From: Ahrensia marina
GTDB taxonomy: Bacteria > Pseudomonadota > Alphaproteobacteria > Rhizobiales > Rhizobiaceae
Reading direction: 5' to 3'
NCBI RefSeq assembly: GCF_001293565.1
Contig: NZ_JXMU01000005.1
Span: 1-64,000, forward strand
Length of the DNA stretch: 64,000 nt
Positions 52,682 through 62,104 of this stretch are shown here, piece by piece; the first letter of the stretch is position 1, and each line of letters opens with the position of its first letter. Under the pieces are notes generated by a model. It was given only the letters and a program-made list of their open reading frames with translations, made no database searches and had not been told where the DNA came from. The position numbers and the translations under genes are program-made.

Positions 52682-53458
52682 ATGTCCACAGCGCGTACAA
52701 GTGTCGGCGAAGACATGAAACAATCATTCGGCTTTGACAATGTCGAAGACGGTCACAAGCAGCAAAAGGTTGACGCGGTATTCCATCACGTTGCCAAGCG
52801 CTACGACATTATGAACGATTTCATGTCGGCAGGCATTCACCGTACGTGGAAGCAGGCGATGGTGGCACAGCTTAACCCGCCAAAACGCGGCCACTGGCAG
52901 TCGCTGGATGTGGCAGGCGGCACCGGCGATATTGCCTTCAAGATCGTTGAGGCTTCCGGCCGCAATGTCCACACAACCGTTCTTGATATCAATGGCTCCA
53001 TGCTGGAAGTCGGACGCGAACGCGCCAACAAAAACGGCCTGATCGACAATCTGGATTTTGTTGAAGCCAATGCGGAAGAACTGCCTTTCGAAGACAATAC
53101 ATTTGATGCCTACACCATTGCTTTCGGTATTCGCAATGTGCCGGACATCAACAAAGCTCTGAGGGAAGCACGGCGTGTCCTAAAGCGCGGTGGCCGCTTT
53201 ATGTGTCTGGAATTTTCTGAAGTTGATGTGCCCTTGCTTGAACAGTTTTACGAGACCTGGTCGTTCAAGGTTATTCCGCCTGTCGGCAAATTAGTGACTG
53301 GTGACGCGCAGCCTTATCAATATCTGGTTGAATCCATCCGCAAGTTTCCCAACCAAAAAGACTTTGCCGCCATGATTGAAATGGCAGGTTTTGAACGGGT
53401 AACGTACCGCAACTATACCGGCGGTATTGCTGCCCTTCACTCCGGATGGAAGCTCTGA
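52682..53458 (+). CDS. ubiE: Demethylmenaquinone/2-polyprenyl-benzoquinol methyltransferase
   Basis: This 258-residue SAM methyltransferase C-methylates the quinone precursor. The SAM motif is [13 protein letters not shown], with [24 protein letters not shown] and the C-terminal SGWKL as family signatures. ATG 52682 (MSTART) is preferred because AAGGA stands 9 bases upstream; an ATG at 52649 is possible. ubiB follows directly. Confidence 0.95.
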   Translation: MSTARTSVGEDMKQSFGFDNVEDGHKQQKVDAVFHHVAKRYDIMNDFMSAGIHRTWKQAMVAQLNPPKRGHWQSLDVAGGTGDIAFKIVEASGRNVHTTVLDINGSMLEVGRERANKNGLIDNLDFVEANAEELPFEDNTFDAYTIAFGIRNVPDINKALREARRVLKRGGRFMCLEFSEVDVPLLEQFYETWSFKVIPPVGKLVTGDAQPYQYLVESIRKFPNQKDFAAMIEMAGFERVTYRNYTGGIAALHSGWKL

Positions 53459-53459
53459 C

Positions 53460-55037
53460 GTGTCATCAATCTTAGCAGGACTTCGCCTTATCAAAGCTGG
53501 CTGGGTTTTTGCGCGCGAAGGCGTTATTGCCTCAATGCCGCGCGAGGGTTTGAGCGGACCTGCGCTGACGGCACATAAGATTGCTACAAAAATGTCGCGA
53601 AGACGCGCCGGACGCCTGAACAATGTCGAGCGCATGAATAATGCGATCGCGCGGCTTGGCCCGTCCTATGCAAAGCTCGGCCAGTTTTTGGCAACGAGGC
53701 CCGATATTATCGGTTTGGAAATGGCCGTCGATCTTGCGACCTTGCAGGATCAGATGAAGCAATTTCCAAAGTCACAATCCATCGCGCGGCTGGAAGACTC
53801 ACTTGGCGCAAAATGGGATACATTTTTTACTCGCATAGAAGAACCCGTCGCAGCGGCATCTATCGCGCAGGTGCATCCTGCTTATGTACGCATGCCGGAC
53901 GGATCTGAGAAAAAAGTCGCGGTCAAGATTATTCGTCCCGGTGTTCGCCAGCGCTTCCAAAAGGATCTTGAAACATTCTTCATGTTTGCGAATTTGCAGG
54001 AGAAATATTTTCCGGCGACCCGCAGATTACGGCCCACTGCGATTGCACAAACGCTTGCACAGTCCACACGCATCGAGATGGACCTGCGTCTTGAAGCTGC
54101 CGCGCTTTCCGAAATTGCCGAAAACACCAAAGACGACACTGATTTTCGCGTGCCGAAAGTCGATTGGGTGCGCACAGGCCGCAATGTGCTGACAATGGAG
54201 TGGGTGGACGGCATCAAAATGAGCGATACATTAGCGCTCAAACAAGCCGGACACGACCTTAACAAGCTCGCCGTCAATGTCATACAAAGCTTTTTGCGCC
54301 ATGCGATGCGCGACGGTTTTTTTCACGCTGACATGCATCCCGGCAACTTATTCGTGGACGCCAAAGGCGATATCGTTGCCGTAGATATGGGCATTGCAGG
54401 ACGCATAGGCATGAAGGAGAGGCGGTTTCTTGCCGAAATCCTCTATGGCTTTATCCAACGCGATTACAGGCGTGTCGCAGAGGTTCACTTTGAAGCGGGC
54501 TATGTACCACCTCACCACGATATAGAAGCGTTTGCACAGGCCATTCGCGCTGTCGGCGAACCTATTCACGACCAGCCCGCTGAAACAATTTCAATGGGCA
54601 ACCTTCTCACCCTACTGTTCGATGTGACAGATATTTTTGACATGCAAACCCGCCCTGAACTGCTGCTATTGCAAAAGACAATGGTTGTTGTTGAGGGTAA
54701 TGCCCGTATGCTCGATCCTCAATTCAATATGTGGAAAGCGGCTGAACCGGTTGTCGGTGATTGGGTACGGCAAAACCTTGGACCTGCCGCTGTCGTCAAT
54801 GATGCGCGCAATGGCATCAAGGCCGGATTGCGCCTTATGAAAGCGGTGCCGGAACTTGCCAACCGTACCGAACAACTTGCCCGTGAAGTTGGCGATATGG
54901 CTGAGAACGGGATGAAGCTTGATCCTTCTACGGTCAAGGCGATCGGAAAGGCCGAAGCCAAGGAAAGCCGATGGGGACGACGGGCCTTATGGGTTATTGC
55001 GCTGTCGTCGCTTTATATCGCATGGTCGCTTAGCTAA
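53460..55037 (+). CDS. ubiB: Ubiquinone biosynthesis kinase-like protein UbiB
   Basis: This 525-residue ABC1/ADCK atypical kinase has the KxGQ motif as YAKLGQFLATRPD, ALQDQ-like TLQDQMKQF, the invariant Lys in KKVAVKIIRPGV, QRFQKDLE, and FHADMHPGNLFVD as catalytic loop. Two hydrophobic segments at the C terminus anchor it in the membrane. GTG 53460 begins one base after the ubiE stop; the frame is open 33 bases further, but that encodes ubiE in another frame. Confidence 0.94.
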   Translation: MSSILAGLRLIKAGWVFAREGVIASMPREGLSGPALTAHKIATKMSRRRAGRLNNVERMNNAIARLGPSYAKLGQFLATRPDIIGLEMAVDLATLQDQMKQFPKSQSIARLEDSLGAKWDTFFTRIEEPVAAASIAQVHPAYVRMPDGSEKKVAVKIIRPGVRQRFQKDLETFFMFANLQEKYFPATRRLRPTAIAQTLAQSTRIEMDLRLEAAALSEIAENTKDDTDFRVPKVDWVRTGRNVLTMEWVDGIKMSDTLALKQAGHDLNKLAVNVIQSFLRHAMRDGFFHADMHPGNLFVDAKGDIVAVDMGIAGRIGMKERRFLAEILYGFIQRDYRRVAEVHFEAGYVPPHHDIEAFAQAIRAVGEPIHDQPAETISMGNLLTLLFDVTDIFDMQTRPELLLLQKTMVVVEGNARMLDPQFNMWKAAEPVVGDWVRQNLGPAAVVNDARNGIKAGLRLMKAVPELANRTEQLAREVGDMAENGMKLDPSTVKAIGKAEAKESRWGRRALWVIALSSLYIAWSLS

Positions 55038-55101
55038 TGACTTTAGAATAAAACGCAATCATTGATTGCGTATTTTCAAATTTCATGATTTCATTGCAAT
55101 C

Positions 55102-56523
55102 ATGGCATCCATTACAATTCGCAATCTCGACCCTGAAATAAAAGAAGCGCTTCGCAAGCGTGCGGCCCATAACGGGCGCTCTATGGAAGAGGAGGCAAGG
55201 CACTATTTTGCACAGATGGCCGCCCCTTTAGCGCCCCTACCCGAAACACCTGTTGCCGCATCTGTGACAGTTTCCGACCCTTCGTCTCAAACTTTGGCAG
55301 GCAAACGCATATGCCTGATTATAGGCGGCGGTATTGCTGCTTATAAATGCCTTGATCTTATACGCCGCCTGCGCGAACGCGGCGCGTCGGTTCGCCCCGT
55401 AATGACAAACGCAGCAACCGAATTTGTTACAGAACTATCTGTTGGCGCGATTGCCAACGATATTGTCTTTTCTGAATTGTTTGACCGCGAGGCGGAGCAT
55501 GATGTTGGTCATATACGTCTTTCACGTGAAGCAGACCTGATTGTCGTTGCACCTGCTACGGCTGATCTTATGGGGAAAATGTCCCACGGACTGGCCAATG
55601 ATCTTGCCTCCACGGTATTGATGGCAACCGACAAGCCGGTTCTCATCGCGCCGGCCATGAACCCGAAAATGTGGGATCATCCGGCTACCCGGCGCAACCG
55701 CAAAACCCTTCAGGATGACGGAATACATTTTATCGGACCACGTGCCGGAGAAATGGCCGAAAGCGGTGAAGCCGGCTATGGACGCATGGCTGAACCATTG
55801 GAAATTGTTAGCGCCATTGAGCAATTATTGGATGATCGCCCAAAGCCTTTGGCCGGCAAAAAAATTATTATGACATCCGGTCCGACACATGAACCGATCG
55901 ATCCGGTGCGCTACATCGCAAACCGATCATCGGGCAAACAGGGATATGCCATCGCCTCGGCCTTGGCCGATCTTGGCGCGGATGTTTATCTGGTTTCCGG
56001 ACCAACCAATTTATCCAGACCACATGGCGTTAATGTCGTTGACGTAGAAACCGCGCGCGAAATGCATGATGCGGTTCATCAATTACTGCCCGCCGATGCC
56101 GCGATATTCGTGGCGGCTGTTGCCGACTATCGCGCAGCCAGCGAAGCTGATGAGAAAATCAAAAAGGAAAAAGGCGGCATCAATGCCATCGCATTGACTG
56201 AAAATCCTGACATCCTCGCTTCAATCGGCAATCATAAAACGAAAAGGCCGCACCTCGTGATCGGTTTTGCAGCTGAAACACAGGACCTTATCAAACACGG
56301 TGCCTCGAAGCTTAAACGAAAAGGTGCGGACTATATCGTTGCCAACGATGTTTCGCCTGATACAGGCATTGGCGGCAATACCGGTGTGATGGGCGGTGAC
56401 AGAAACCGTGTGACGCTGATTACAAAGAAAAAGAATGATGCCTGGCCCGAAATGAGCAAAAAGCAAGTCGCGCAGGAACTGGCAGCGCTTGTTGCCCGTC
56501 AGCTTGTCACCACCAAGGTTTAG
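55102..56523 (+). CDS. coaBC: CoaBC with N-terminal ribbon-helix-helix domain
   Basis: This 473-residue protein is about 70 residues longer than usual CoaBC. Residues 1-40 (MASITIRNLDPEIKEALRKR, then GRSMEEEARHYF) match FitA-type ribbon-helix-helix antitoxin or DNA-binding domains. A Pro/Ala linker of about 25 residues follows. From about 70 comes phosphopantothenoylcysteine decarboxylase (GGGIAAYKCLDLIRRL, His in HVGHIRLSR-like EHDVGHIRLS, APAMNPKMW) and from about 255 phosphopantothenate-cysteine ligase (MTSGPTHEPIDPVRYIANRSSGKQG). It makes 4'-phosphopantetheine for CoA. The frame is continuous. ATG 55102 begins the extra domain. Confidence 0.93.
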   Translation: MASITIRNLDPEIKEALRKRAAHNGRSMEEEARHYFAQMAAPLAPLPETPVAASVTVSDPSSQTLAGKRICLIIGGGIAAYKCLDLIRRLRERGASVRPVMTNAATEFVTELSVGAIANDIVFSELFDREAEHDVGHIRLSREADLIVVAPATADLMGKMSHGLANDLASTVLMATDKPVLIAPAMNPKMWDHPATRRNRKTLQDDGIHFIGPRAGEMAESGEAGYGRMAEPLEIVSAIEQLLDDRPKPLAGKKIIMTSGPTHEPIDPVRYIANRSSGKQGYAIASALADLGADVYLVSGPTNLSRPHGVNVVDVETAREMHDAVHQLLPADAAIFVAAVADYRAASEADEKIKKEKGGINAIALTENPDILASIGNHKTKRPHLVIGFAAETQDLIKHGASKLKRKGADYIVANDVSPDTGIGGNTGVMGGDRNRVTLITKKKNDAWPEMSKKQVAQELAALVARQLVTTKV

Positions 56524-57314
56524 GCTACAGCTTCGGCTTTTGTTGATAAGAAAGGCGCAACACGCAGCTTGCCATCGGCAATCCTCACGTGAGAATTTGC
56601 CGGCACCGCAGTCCAATTTCTGTCAGGATGGTCGAACGGCTCCGATACCAGACATATGCTCTGATCGGATGCGCAGCTTGCATAATAAAGACTTGGCGGA
56701 TGGTTATCCGTTGAAAACCTAATGGCATGCAGCGCATTTCCATCGCTGTAACACGCGGTAAAACGAATGATTGTGTCCAAATCCCGCGCTGCGGCTTGTG
56801 CAATCACAAATTCCAGCATTCGCTCGAACGCCTGAACCGGATCATCAGACAGCCCGAACTCGACGGCCAATAGGAACATTAATTCAGAATCAGTGCTGCC
56901 TTGCCGCAGAGCGTAAACTTCATCACTTAACCGGAATTCCAAACTGCGCCGCAGAGCATCAAAATTACCGATCTGGCCATTGTGCATGAAGCTCCAGTTT
57001 TTATACGTAAACGGATGGCAGTTATCGCGGTTTGTGCCGCCTCCGGTTGAGGCGCGTACATGGGCCAGAAACAGGCCTGAACGTATTTGGCGGGCAAGGG
57101 AATGCAAATTCGTGTCCGACCAAGCTGGCAAAATATCGCGGTAAAGGCCGGGCGTTTTGCGCTCGCCATACCAGGCCAGACCAAATCCATCGCCGTTAAT
57201 CGCCGTTTTTGCTTCAGAAGCACGTTGGGATTGCTCAATCAATGAGTGAGCGGGAGAGAGGATCATATCCTCCATAAAAATCGGCGGTCCGGCATAAGCA
57301 GCCCAGCGGCACAT
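56520..57314 (-). CDS. Class II glutamine amidotransferase (YafJ/EgtC-like)
   Basis: This 264-residue protein has the N-terminal nucleophile Cys2 (MCRWAAYAGPP) and the glutaminase motifs GDGFGLAWYG, FLAHVRASTGG and FMHNGQIGNFD. No synthase domain is attached, as in YafJ. Its acceptor is unknown; the EgtC type acts in ergothioneine synthesis, but no other egt gene is here. The 3' end overlaps coaBC by 4 bases tail to tail. Confidence 0.88.
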   Translation of the reverse strand: MCRWAAYAGPPIFMEDMILSPAHSLIEQSQRASEAKTAINGDGFGLAWYGERKTPGLYRDILPAWSDTNLHSLARQIRSGLFLAHVRASTGGGTNRDNCHPFTYKNWSFMHNGQIGNFDALRRSLEFRLSDEVYALRQGSTDSELMFLLAVEFGLSDDPVQAFERMLEFVIAQAAARDLDTIIRFTACYSDGNALHAIRFSTDNHPPSLYYASCASDQSICLVSEPFDHPDRNWTAVPANSHVRIADGKLRVAPFLSTKAEAVA

Positions 57315-57535
57315 ATTTGCTTCCTGTTTTGCAGCCCCGCACCTGTTTTATCTGCAAAGCCGATTCACTTTGACACAACAATTACATCAAATAGTTGCGC
57401 CAGAACAGTCTTCTAAATCCAGTCTTTGTAAAACTGGAAGTTTTATTGTTCTCAAAATGTAGACAGTATGTCCGTTATTGTTCACTTTAATGACACGATA
57501 GGACGCTCTATTTTAACGGTCAAAGGAGACGCAAA

Positions 57536-58453
57536 ATGTCTATTAGACCGATAAAACAAATCTCGGACGCCCAGCCGACAATGGAAGGTGCAGGCGTTCA
57601 TTTAAGCCGCGCTTTCGGGTTTGGTGACCCTGCGCTTGCTGACCCGTTTTTACTTTTCGATGATTTTCGCAATGACAATCCCGAACATTACAAAAAAGGG
57701 TTCCCATGGCATCCGCATCGCGGCATTGAAACCATCACTTATGTGTTGGCAGGCAGCGTTGACCATGCCGATTCGCTGGGTAATTCAGGGTCGCTTGGTG
57801 CAGGTTCCGTTCAATGGATGACGGCCGGTTCAGGCATCATGCATCAGGAAATGCCTAAAGGCGATGCAAGTGGTAAAATGCACGGCTTTCAATTATGGGC
57901 CAATCTGCCCTCTGATCTGAAAATGACGTCACCGCGTTATCAGGATATTTCAGGCAGCGATATTCCTGAAATTATCGATGATGACGGTACGATCGTGCGC
58001 GTTGTCGTCGGTGAGTTCTGGGGCAAGAAGGGACCAGTTGACGGTATTGCGTCCGAGCCGCAATATCTCGACATAACGGTGCCTGCCGGAAAGAAAAAGT
58101 CATTTAAGATCGATACTTACCGATCTGCCTTTGCTTACATTTTTGATGGATCAGGAACGTTCCGTGATGCTTCACGACCGTTTGGGGTTCTGGTGGAAAA
58201 AGAGGTCGAGGGCAATGAACTGCATCTACGCGATATGACCGGTGACCGCACACTTGTTGTTTTTGACAAAGGTGATGAGGTGACTGTTCAAGCCGGTGAA
58301 CGCGGCATCCGGTTTTTACTTGTCTCAGGGAAACCTATTCAGGAACCTGTTGCATGGCATGGACCTATTGTCATGAATACCCGCCAGGAACTGGAACAGG
58401 CTTTTCATGAATTGCGTAACGGCAGTTTTATTCGTGAAAAAGCGGTAATTTAA
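57536..58453 (+). CDS. Pirin family protein
   Basis: This 305-residue two-cupin protein has metal-binding residues in FPWHPHRGIETITYVLAGSVDH and the Glu in SGIMHQEMP of the first cupin; the second cupin is less conserved. Some bacterial pirins have quercetinase activity or bind metabolic enzymes. AAAGGAG precedes ATG 57536, and a strong terminator follows. Confidence 0.92.
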   Translation: MSIRPIKQISDAQPTMEGAGVHLSRAFGFGDPALADPFLLFDDFRNDNPEHYKKGFPWHPHRGIETITYVLAGSVDHADSLGNSGSLGAGSVQWMTAGSGIMHQEMPKGDASGKMHGFQLWANLPSDLKMTSPRYQDISGSDIPEIIDDDGTIVRVVVGEFWGKKGPVDGIASEPQYLDITVPAGKKKSFKIDTYRSAFAYIFDGSGTFRDASRPFGVLVEKEVEGNELHLRDMTGDRTLVVFDKGDEVTVQAGERGIRFLLVSGKPIQEPVAWHGPIVMNTRQELEQAFHELRNGSFIREKAVI

Positions 58454-58460
58454 TACAAAC

Positions 58461-58488
58461 AAAAAGCCCGGCGATTGCCGGGCTTTTT
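58461..58488. terminator. Bidirectional terminator after the pirin gene
   Basis: AAAAAGCCCGGC (58461-58472) and GCCGGGCTTTTT (58477-58488) form a 12-bp perfect stem with loop GATT. It separates the convergent pirin gene and the 66-residue gene. Confidence 0.93.
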
Positions 58489-58505
58489 AAATTCTATGGT
58501 CGCTC

Positions 58506-58706
58506 TTACTCATCAATACGGGCCATTGCCACCTGTATGTCCTGCAAAGCGCGCGATGCAAGCCCCGGATCCAAAGTACCATCTGACTGCTGTGATGTAA
58601 TTTCTTCGCGCAATTGAAGAAGTGCAGTTTCTTTTTCGTCACGGCTCAATGAATCATCGGCAACTATGCCGAGAGCGCTTTTTGTCGATAACAGTTCGTC
58701 TGCCAT
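58506..58706 (-). CDS. Small acidic protein under an EcfG-type promoter
   Basis: This 66-residue soluble protein is not recognised. It is helical in appearance (DDSLSRDEKETALLQLREEITSQQ, then GLASRALQDIQVAMARID) and acidic. AAGGAGA stands before ATG 58706, and GGAAC-N17-GTT lies 31 bases upstream, which marks it as a general stress gene. The downstream end faces a shared terminator. Confidence 0.8.
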   Translation of the reverse strand: MADELLSTKSALGIVADDSLSRDEKETALLQLREEITSQQSDGTLDPGLASRALQDIQVAMARIDE

Positions 58707-58736
58707 TCATTTTTCTCCTTCGTTACTTGAGGAGAA

Positions 58737-58761
58737 AACGGAGAGCGGAAAGAATCGTTCC
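58737..58761 (-). promoter_or_regulatory. EcfG-type promoter of the 66-residue protein gene
   Basis: Minus strand GGAAC (58761-58757), 17 bases, GTT (58739-58737) with C before GTT. It lies between the peroxiredoxin stop (58778) and the small gene, about 21 kb from the EcfG locus. Confidence 0.75.
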
Positions 58762-58777
58762 GCCCTCCTTTAAAAAA

Positions 58778-59434
58778 TCAGTTCTTTGGTAATGGCGCGG
58801 TGCGAAGATAAGGAAAGTGCGTTTTAAAATCGCCAAACTTTGCAGCCGCATCTTCATTTGAAACTGTTGCCGGGATGACGACATCATCGCCGACATTCCA
58901 GTTCGCAGGTGTTGCCACAGTATTGGCAGCAGCGGTTTGCAAACCGTCAAGCGCACGAAGAACTTCAGCAAAATTCCGCCCGACATTCATTGGATATGTC
59001 ATTGACAGTTTTAGCTTTTTATCAGGGCCGATAATGAATACCACGCGCACTGTCGCGGTGTCATTTGGCGTGCGCCCTTCCGGCAAGTAGGCTTCGGCCG
59101 GCAACATATCAAAAGCCTTGGCTACAGCTAGGTCAGTATCCGCGATAATCGGAAAACCTGCTTTTGCGCCAGAGAATGTTTCAATATCGCCTTTCCATTT
59201 TTTGTGATCTTCAACACCGTCCACGGAAATACCAAGAACCTTGGTGCCGCGTTTTTCCCATTCATCGGAAAGTTGGGCCACAGCGCCGAATTCCGTTGTA
59301 CATACAGGTGTAAAATCTTTCGGGTGCGAGAATAAAATAGCCCAGCTATCGCCGATAAATTCGTGCAGTGAAAACGAACCCTGATCGGTATCGACCGTGA
59401 TATCAGGAATTGTGTCGTTGATACGCAAACCCAT
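58778..59434 (-). CDS. 1-Cys peroxiredoxin (Prx6 type)
   Basis: This 218-residue thiol peroxidase has the peroxidatic Cys in SHPKDFTPVCTTEFGAVA. Its length and the long C-terminal part (YPMNVGRNFAEVLRALDGLQ, then WNVGDDVVIPATVS) are those of the Prx6 subfamily; no second resolving Cys is visible. It reduces hydrogen and organic peroxides. GGAGAG precedes ATG 59434. Confidence 0.93.
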   Translation of the reverse strand: MGLRINDTIPDITVDTDQGSFSLHEFIGDSWAILFSHPKDFTPVCTTEFGAVAQLSDEWEKRGTKVLGISVDGVEDHKKWKGDIETFSGAKAGFPIIADTDLAVAKAFDMLPAEAYLPEGRTPNDTATVRVVFIIGPDKKLKLSMTYPMNVGRNFAEVLRALDGLQTAAANTVATPANWNVGDDVVIPATVSNEDAAAKFGDFKTHFPYLRTAPLPKN

Positions 59435-59536
59435 AATGCTCTCCTTTGGTGATTGCCTTTGTCTCTACATAGGTATGCTTGGCGCCATTCAACAGGAACA
59501 ACTTGCTAAATAATGTCGAAAGGCTGGAACGCCATT

Positions 59537-61126
59537 TCACGCCGCTTTACTGACTTGATAATCCTTAATTGTCTTGAAAACCATATCCGGCGCACGTTCT
59601 GCCTCATAGTTTAAAGAAAACCCATTTTCGGCCAGAAAGACCGGATCGCCATCCAGATCTTTCGCGGTTGAAGACCGGTGTTTATTCAAGAACGCATCGA
59701 AGGATGCCTTGTTTTCAGATGAAATCCAGCGGCAAACTGAAAAACGCGCTGTCTCAAACTCAACAGGCAGCGAATACTCCGCATCAAGGCGCGCTTTTAG
59801 AACATCAAGCTGCAAAGCGCCAATAACGCCGACTATCGACGGAGAACCGTCATCGGGAATAAACAGCTGCACCACACCTTCTTCAGCCATTTGCTGTAGG
59901 GCCTCGGTCAGCTTTTTACCTTTCATGGCATCTTTCAGACGCACGCGGCGCAGAATTTCCGGCGCAAAGTTCGGCACGCCGCGGAACACAAAATCTTCGC
60001 CCTCGGTCAGCGTATCACCGATACGCAATGAACCATGGTTGGGAATGCCGACAACATCGCCCGCATGGGCGGTATCGGCTGTCTGGCGCTGGTGCGCAAA
60101 AAAGAATTGTGGTGCCGACAAAGTCAGCGATTTTCCTGTCCGAACAAGTCTGGCTTTCATACCGCGATCAAGCGCACCGGAACAAACCCGCGCAAATGCA
60201 ATGCGGTCACGGTGGTTAGGGTCCATATTGGCCTGAATTTTAAAAACAAAGGCGCTCATGCCTTTTTCAGACGCTTCCACCTTTCGTTTGTCGGCTTCCT
60301 GCGCGCGCGGTGGCGGCGCGAATTGTGCCAAGGCGTGAATGAGATCACGCACGCCGAAATTTTTCAGCGCCGACCCAAAATAAACCGGCGTCAAATGGCC
60401 TTCCAGATAGGATTCCTGATCAAAAGGACGGCAGGCTTCGCGTGCCAGATTGACACCTTCGATGAAACCCTCACGCTCATTTTCAGGCAGCAGTCCCGCT
60501 GCCGCATCGGCTTCAGGGCCATTGACCTGTGTGCGTTCCACTTCGGAATCTGAACCGCGCACAGCATTGTCAGCCAAATGATAAGTGCCGGCGAATGATT
60601 TGGCCCGTCCGATCGGCCAGGTGATCGGCGCGGTGTCAAGCGCCAGCTTTTCTTCAACCTCGTCCAGAATTTCAAACGGATCGCGGCTCTCGCGGTCCAT
60701 TTTATTGACGAAAGTTATGATCGGAATATCGCGCAGACGACACACTTCAAAAAGTTTAAGTGTGCGCGGCTCGATACCTTTGGCGGCATCCAGAACCATG
60801 ACCGCACTGTCAACAGCCGACAGTGTTCTATAGGTGTCATCGGCAAAATCTTCGTGGCCAGGCGTATCCAAAAGATTGAATATGTTGTCACCATATTCGA
60901 ATGTCATCACTGAGGTTGCGACAGAAATACCGCGCTCACGCTCGATTTTCATCCAGTCTGAACGGGAATGAGTGCGGTTCTTCTTGGCTTTAACCTCACC
61001 AGCCAGCTGAATAGCACCACCAAAAAGCAGCAGCTTTTCAGTTAATGTCGTTTTACCAGCATCAGGGTGCGCGATGATCGCAAATGTGCGGCGGCGCTTG
61101 GCTTCTGTCTCGATTGTCGAAGGCAT
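59537..61126 (-). CDS. prfC: Peptide chain release factor 3
   Basis: This 529-residue translational GTPase recycles RF1 and RF2 after termination. G motifs: AHPDAGKTTLTEKLL (G1), DTPGHEDF (G3) and NKMDRE (G4). The C-terminal domains have VVGIPNHGSLRIGDTLTEGE and GVIGALQLDVLKARLDAEY. ATG 61126 (MPSTIETEAKRR) is preferred over one 54 bases upstream. Confidence 0.95.
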   Translation of the reverse strand: MPSTIETEAKRRRTFAIIAHPDAGKTTLTEKLLLFGGAIQLAGEVKAKKNRTHSRSDWMKIERERGISVATSVMTFEYGDNIFNLLDTPGHEDFADDTYRTLSAVDSAVMVLDAAKGIEPRTLKLFEVCRLRDIPIITFVNKMDRESRDPFEILDEVEEKLALDTAPITWPIGRAKSFAGTYHLADNAVRGSDSEVERTQVNGPEADAAAGLLPENEREGFIEGVNLAREACRPFDQESYLEGHLTPVYFGSALKNFGVRDLIHALAQFAPPPRAQEADKRKVEASEKGMSAFVFKIQANMDPNHRDRIAFARVCSGALDRGMKARLVRTGKSLTLSAPQFFFAHQRQTADTAHAGDVVGIPNHGSLRIGDTLTEGEDFVFRGVPNFAPEILRRVRLKDAMKGKKLTEALQQMAEEGVVQLFIPDDGSPSIVGVIGALQLDVLKARLDAEYSLPVEFETARFSVCRWISSENKASFDAFLNKHRSSTAKDLDGDPVFLAENGFSLNYEAERAPDMVFKTIKDYQVSKAA

Positions 61127-61265
61127 TATTCTATCCGTTGTTTTGCACATTCCAATGGCAGGCAAGCAGGTTTGTGTCAAACATCCTGAGTCGACAAAAT
61201 CTCCGGTCGAAGTAAACTCAACTCTTCGTGCAACAATTTATCTCATATCAAGTTTGTGAGGAGAA

Positions 61266-61619
61266 ATGGCGTTTTTCAATGTTTACGTAGCAGCCGTGCC
61301 AAAAGCGAACAAAGACCGCTTCATCAAACATGCTGAAAACGTCTCCATGGCTTTTAAAGACCATGGAGCAACAAAATATGTTGAGACATGGGGCATTGAT
61401 GTTCCCGATGGTGAAATCACGTCCTTGCATAAAGCGGTACAGAAAACCGATGATGAAGATGTCATCGTGGGCTGGGTAGAATGGCCGTCGAAAGATATTG
61501 CAGATGCGGCATGGCCCAAAATCATGGAAGACCCGCGTATGGCCATAGAATCGGCCCAAATGCCATTTGATGGAAAGCGTATGATATTTGGTGGCTTTGA
61601 GGACGTTGTAAACGCTTGA
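61266..61619 (+). CDS. DUF1428 family protein
   Basis: This 117-residue protein has the family pattern: [49 protein letters not shown] and [11 protein letters not shown] at the end. It has a dimeric alpha-beta barrel-like fold. Function unknown. GAGGAG is 6 bases upstream of ATG 61266. It lies 46 bases before the dut frame. Confidence 0.88.
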   Translation: MAFFNVYVAAVPKANKDRFIKHAENVSMAFKDHGATKYVETWGIDVPDGEITSLHKAVQKTDDEDVIVGWVEWPSKDIADAAWPKIMEDPRMAIESAQMPFDGKRMIFGGFEDVVNA

Positions 61620-61650
61620 CGGAAGCCGCGATGAACTGCATCAGAACCAT

Positions 61651-62103
61651 ATGATGACATTACCTTTTTATCGCCTTGCCCATAGCGAAGGCATCACACT
61701 GCCAAGCTATGAAACAGCCGGTGCAGCAGGCATGGATCTTCGCGCTGCCGTGCCGGAAGATGAGCCGCTTGTATTGGCAAGCGGTGCGCGGGTTCTTGTG
61801 CCAACCGGCTTAATCGCTGCCATTCCAGATGGCTATGAGGGTCAGGTAAGGCCCCGCTCGGGCCTCGCGCTTAAACATGGAATTACGTGCCTTAATACGC
61901 CCGGCACGATTGATTGCGATTATCGCGGTGAATTGATGGTTTTACTCATCAATCATGGCGATACAGAATTTACTGTTTCGCGCGGAATGCGTATTGCGCA
62001 ATTGGTTATCGCGCCGGTAACACAGCTAAAACCGGAAGAAACCACCAGTCTGCCCGAGCCGACAATGCGCGGTGCCGGCGGGTTTGGATCAACAGGGGTA
62101 TAA
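61651..62103 (+). CDS. dut: dUTP diphosphatase
   Basis: This 150-residue trimeric dUTPase has all five motifs: AGMDLRAAV (1), [10 protein letters not shown] (2), [17 protein letters not shown] (3), [13 protein letters not shown] (4) and the C-terminal P-loop-like [10 protein letters not shown] (5). It hydrolyses dUTP to dUMP. MM at the start leaves two adjacent ATGs as options. Its stop is one base from the LysE-type start. Confidence 0.96.
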   Translation: MMTLPFYRLAHSEGITLPSYETAGAAGMDLRAAVPEDEPLVLASGARVLVPTGLIAAIPDGYEGQVRPRSGLALKHGITCLNTPGTIDCDYRGELMVLLINHGDTEFTVSRGMRIAQLVIAPVTQLKPEETTSLPEPTMRGAGGFGSTGV

Positions 62104-62104
62104 A

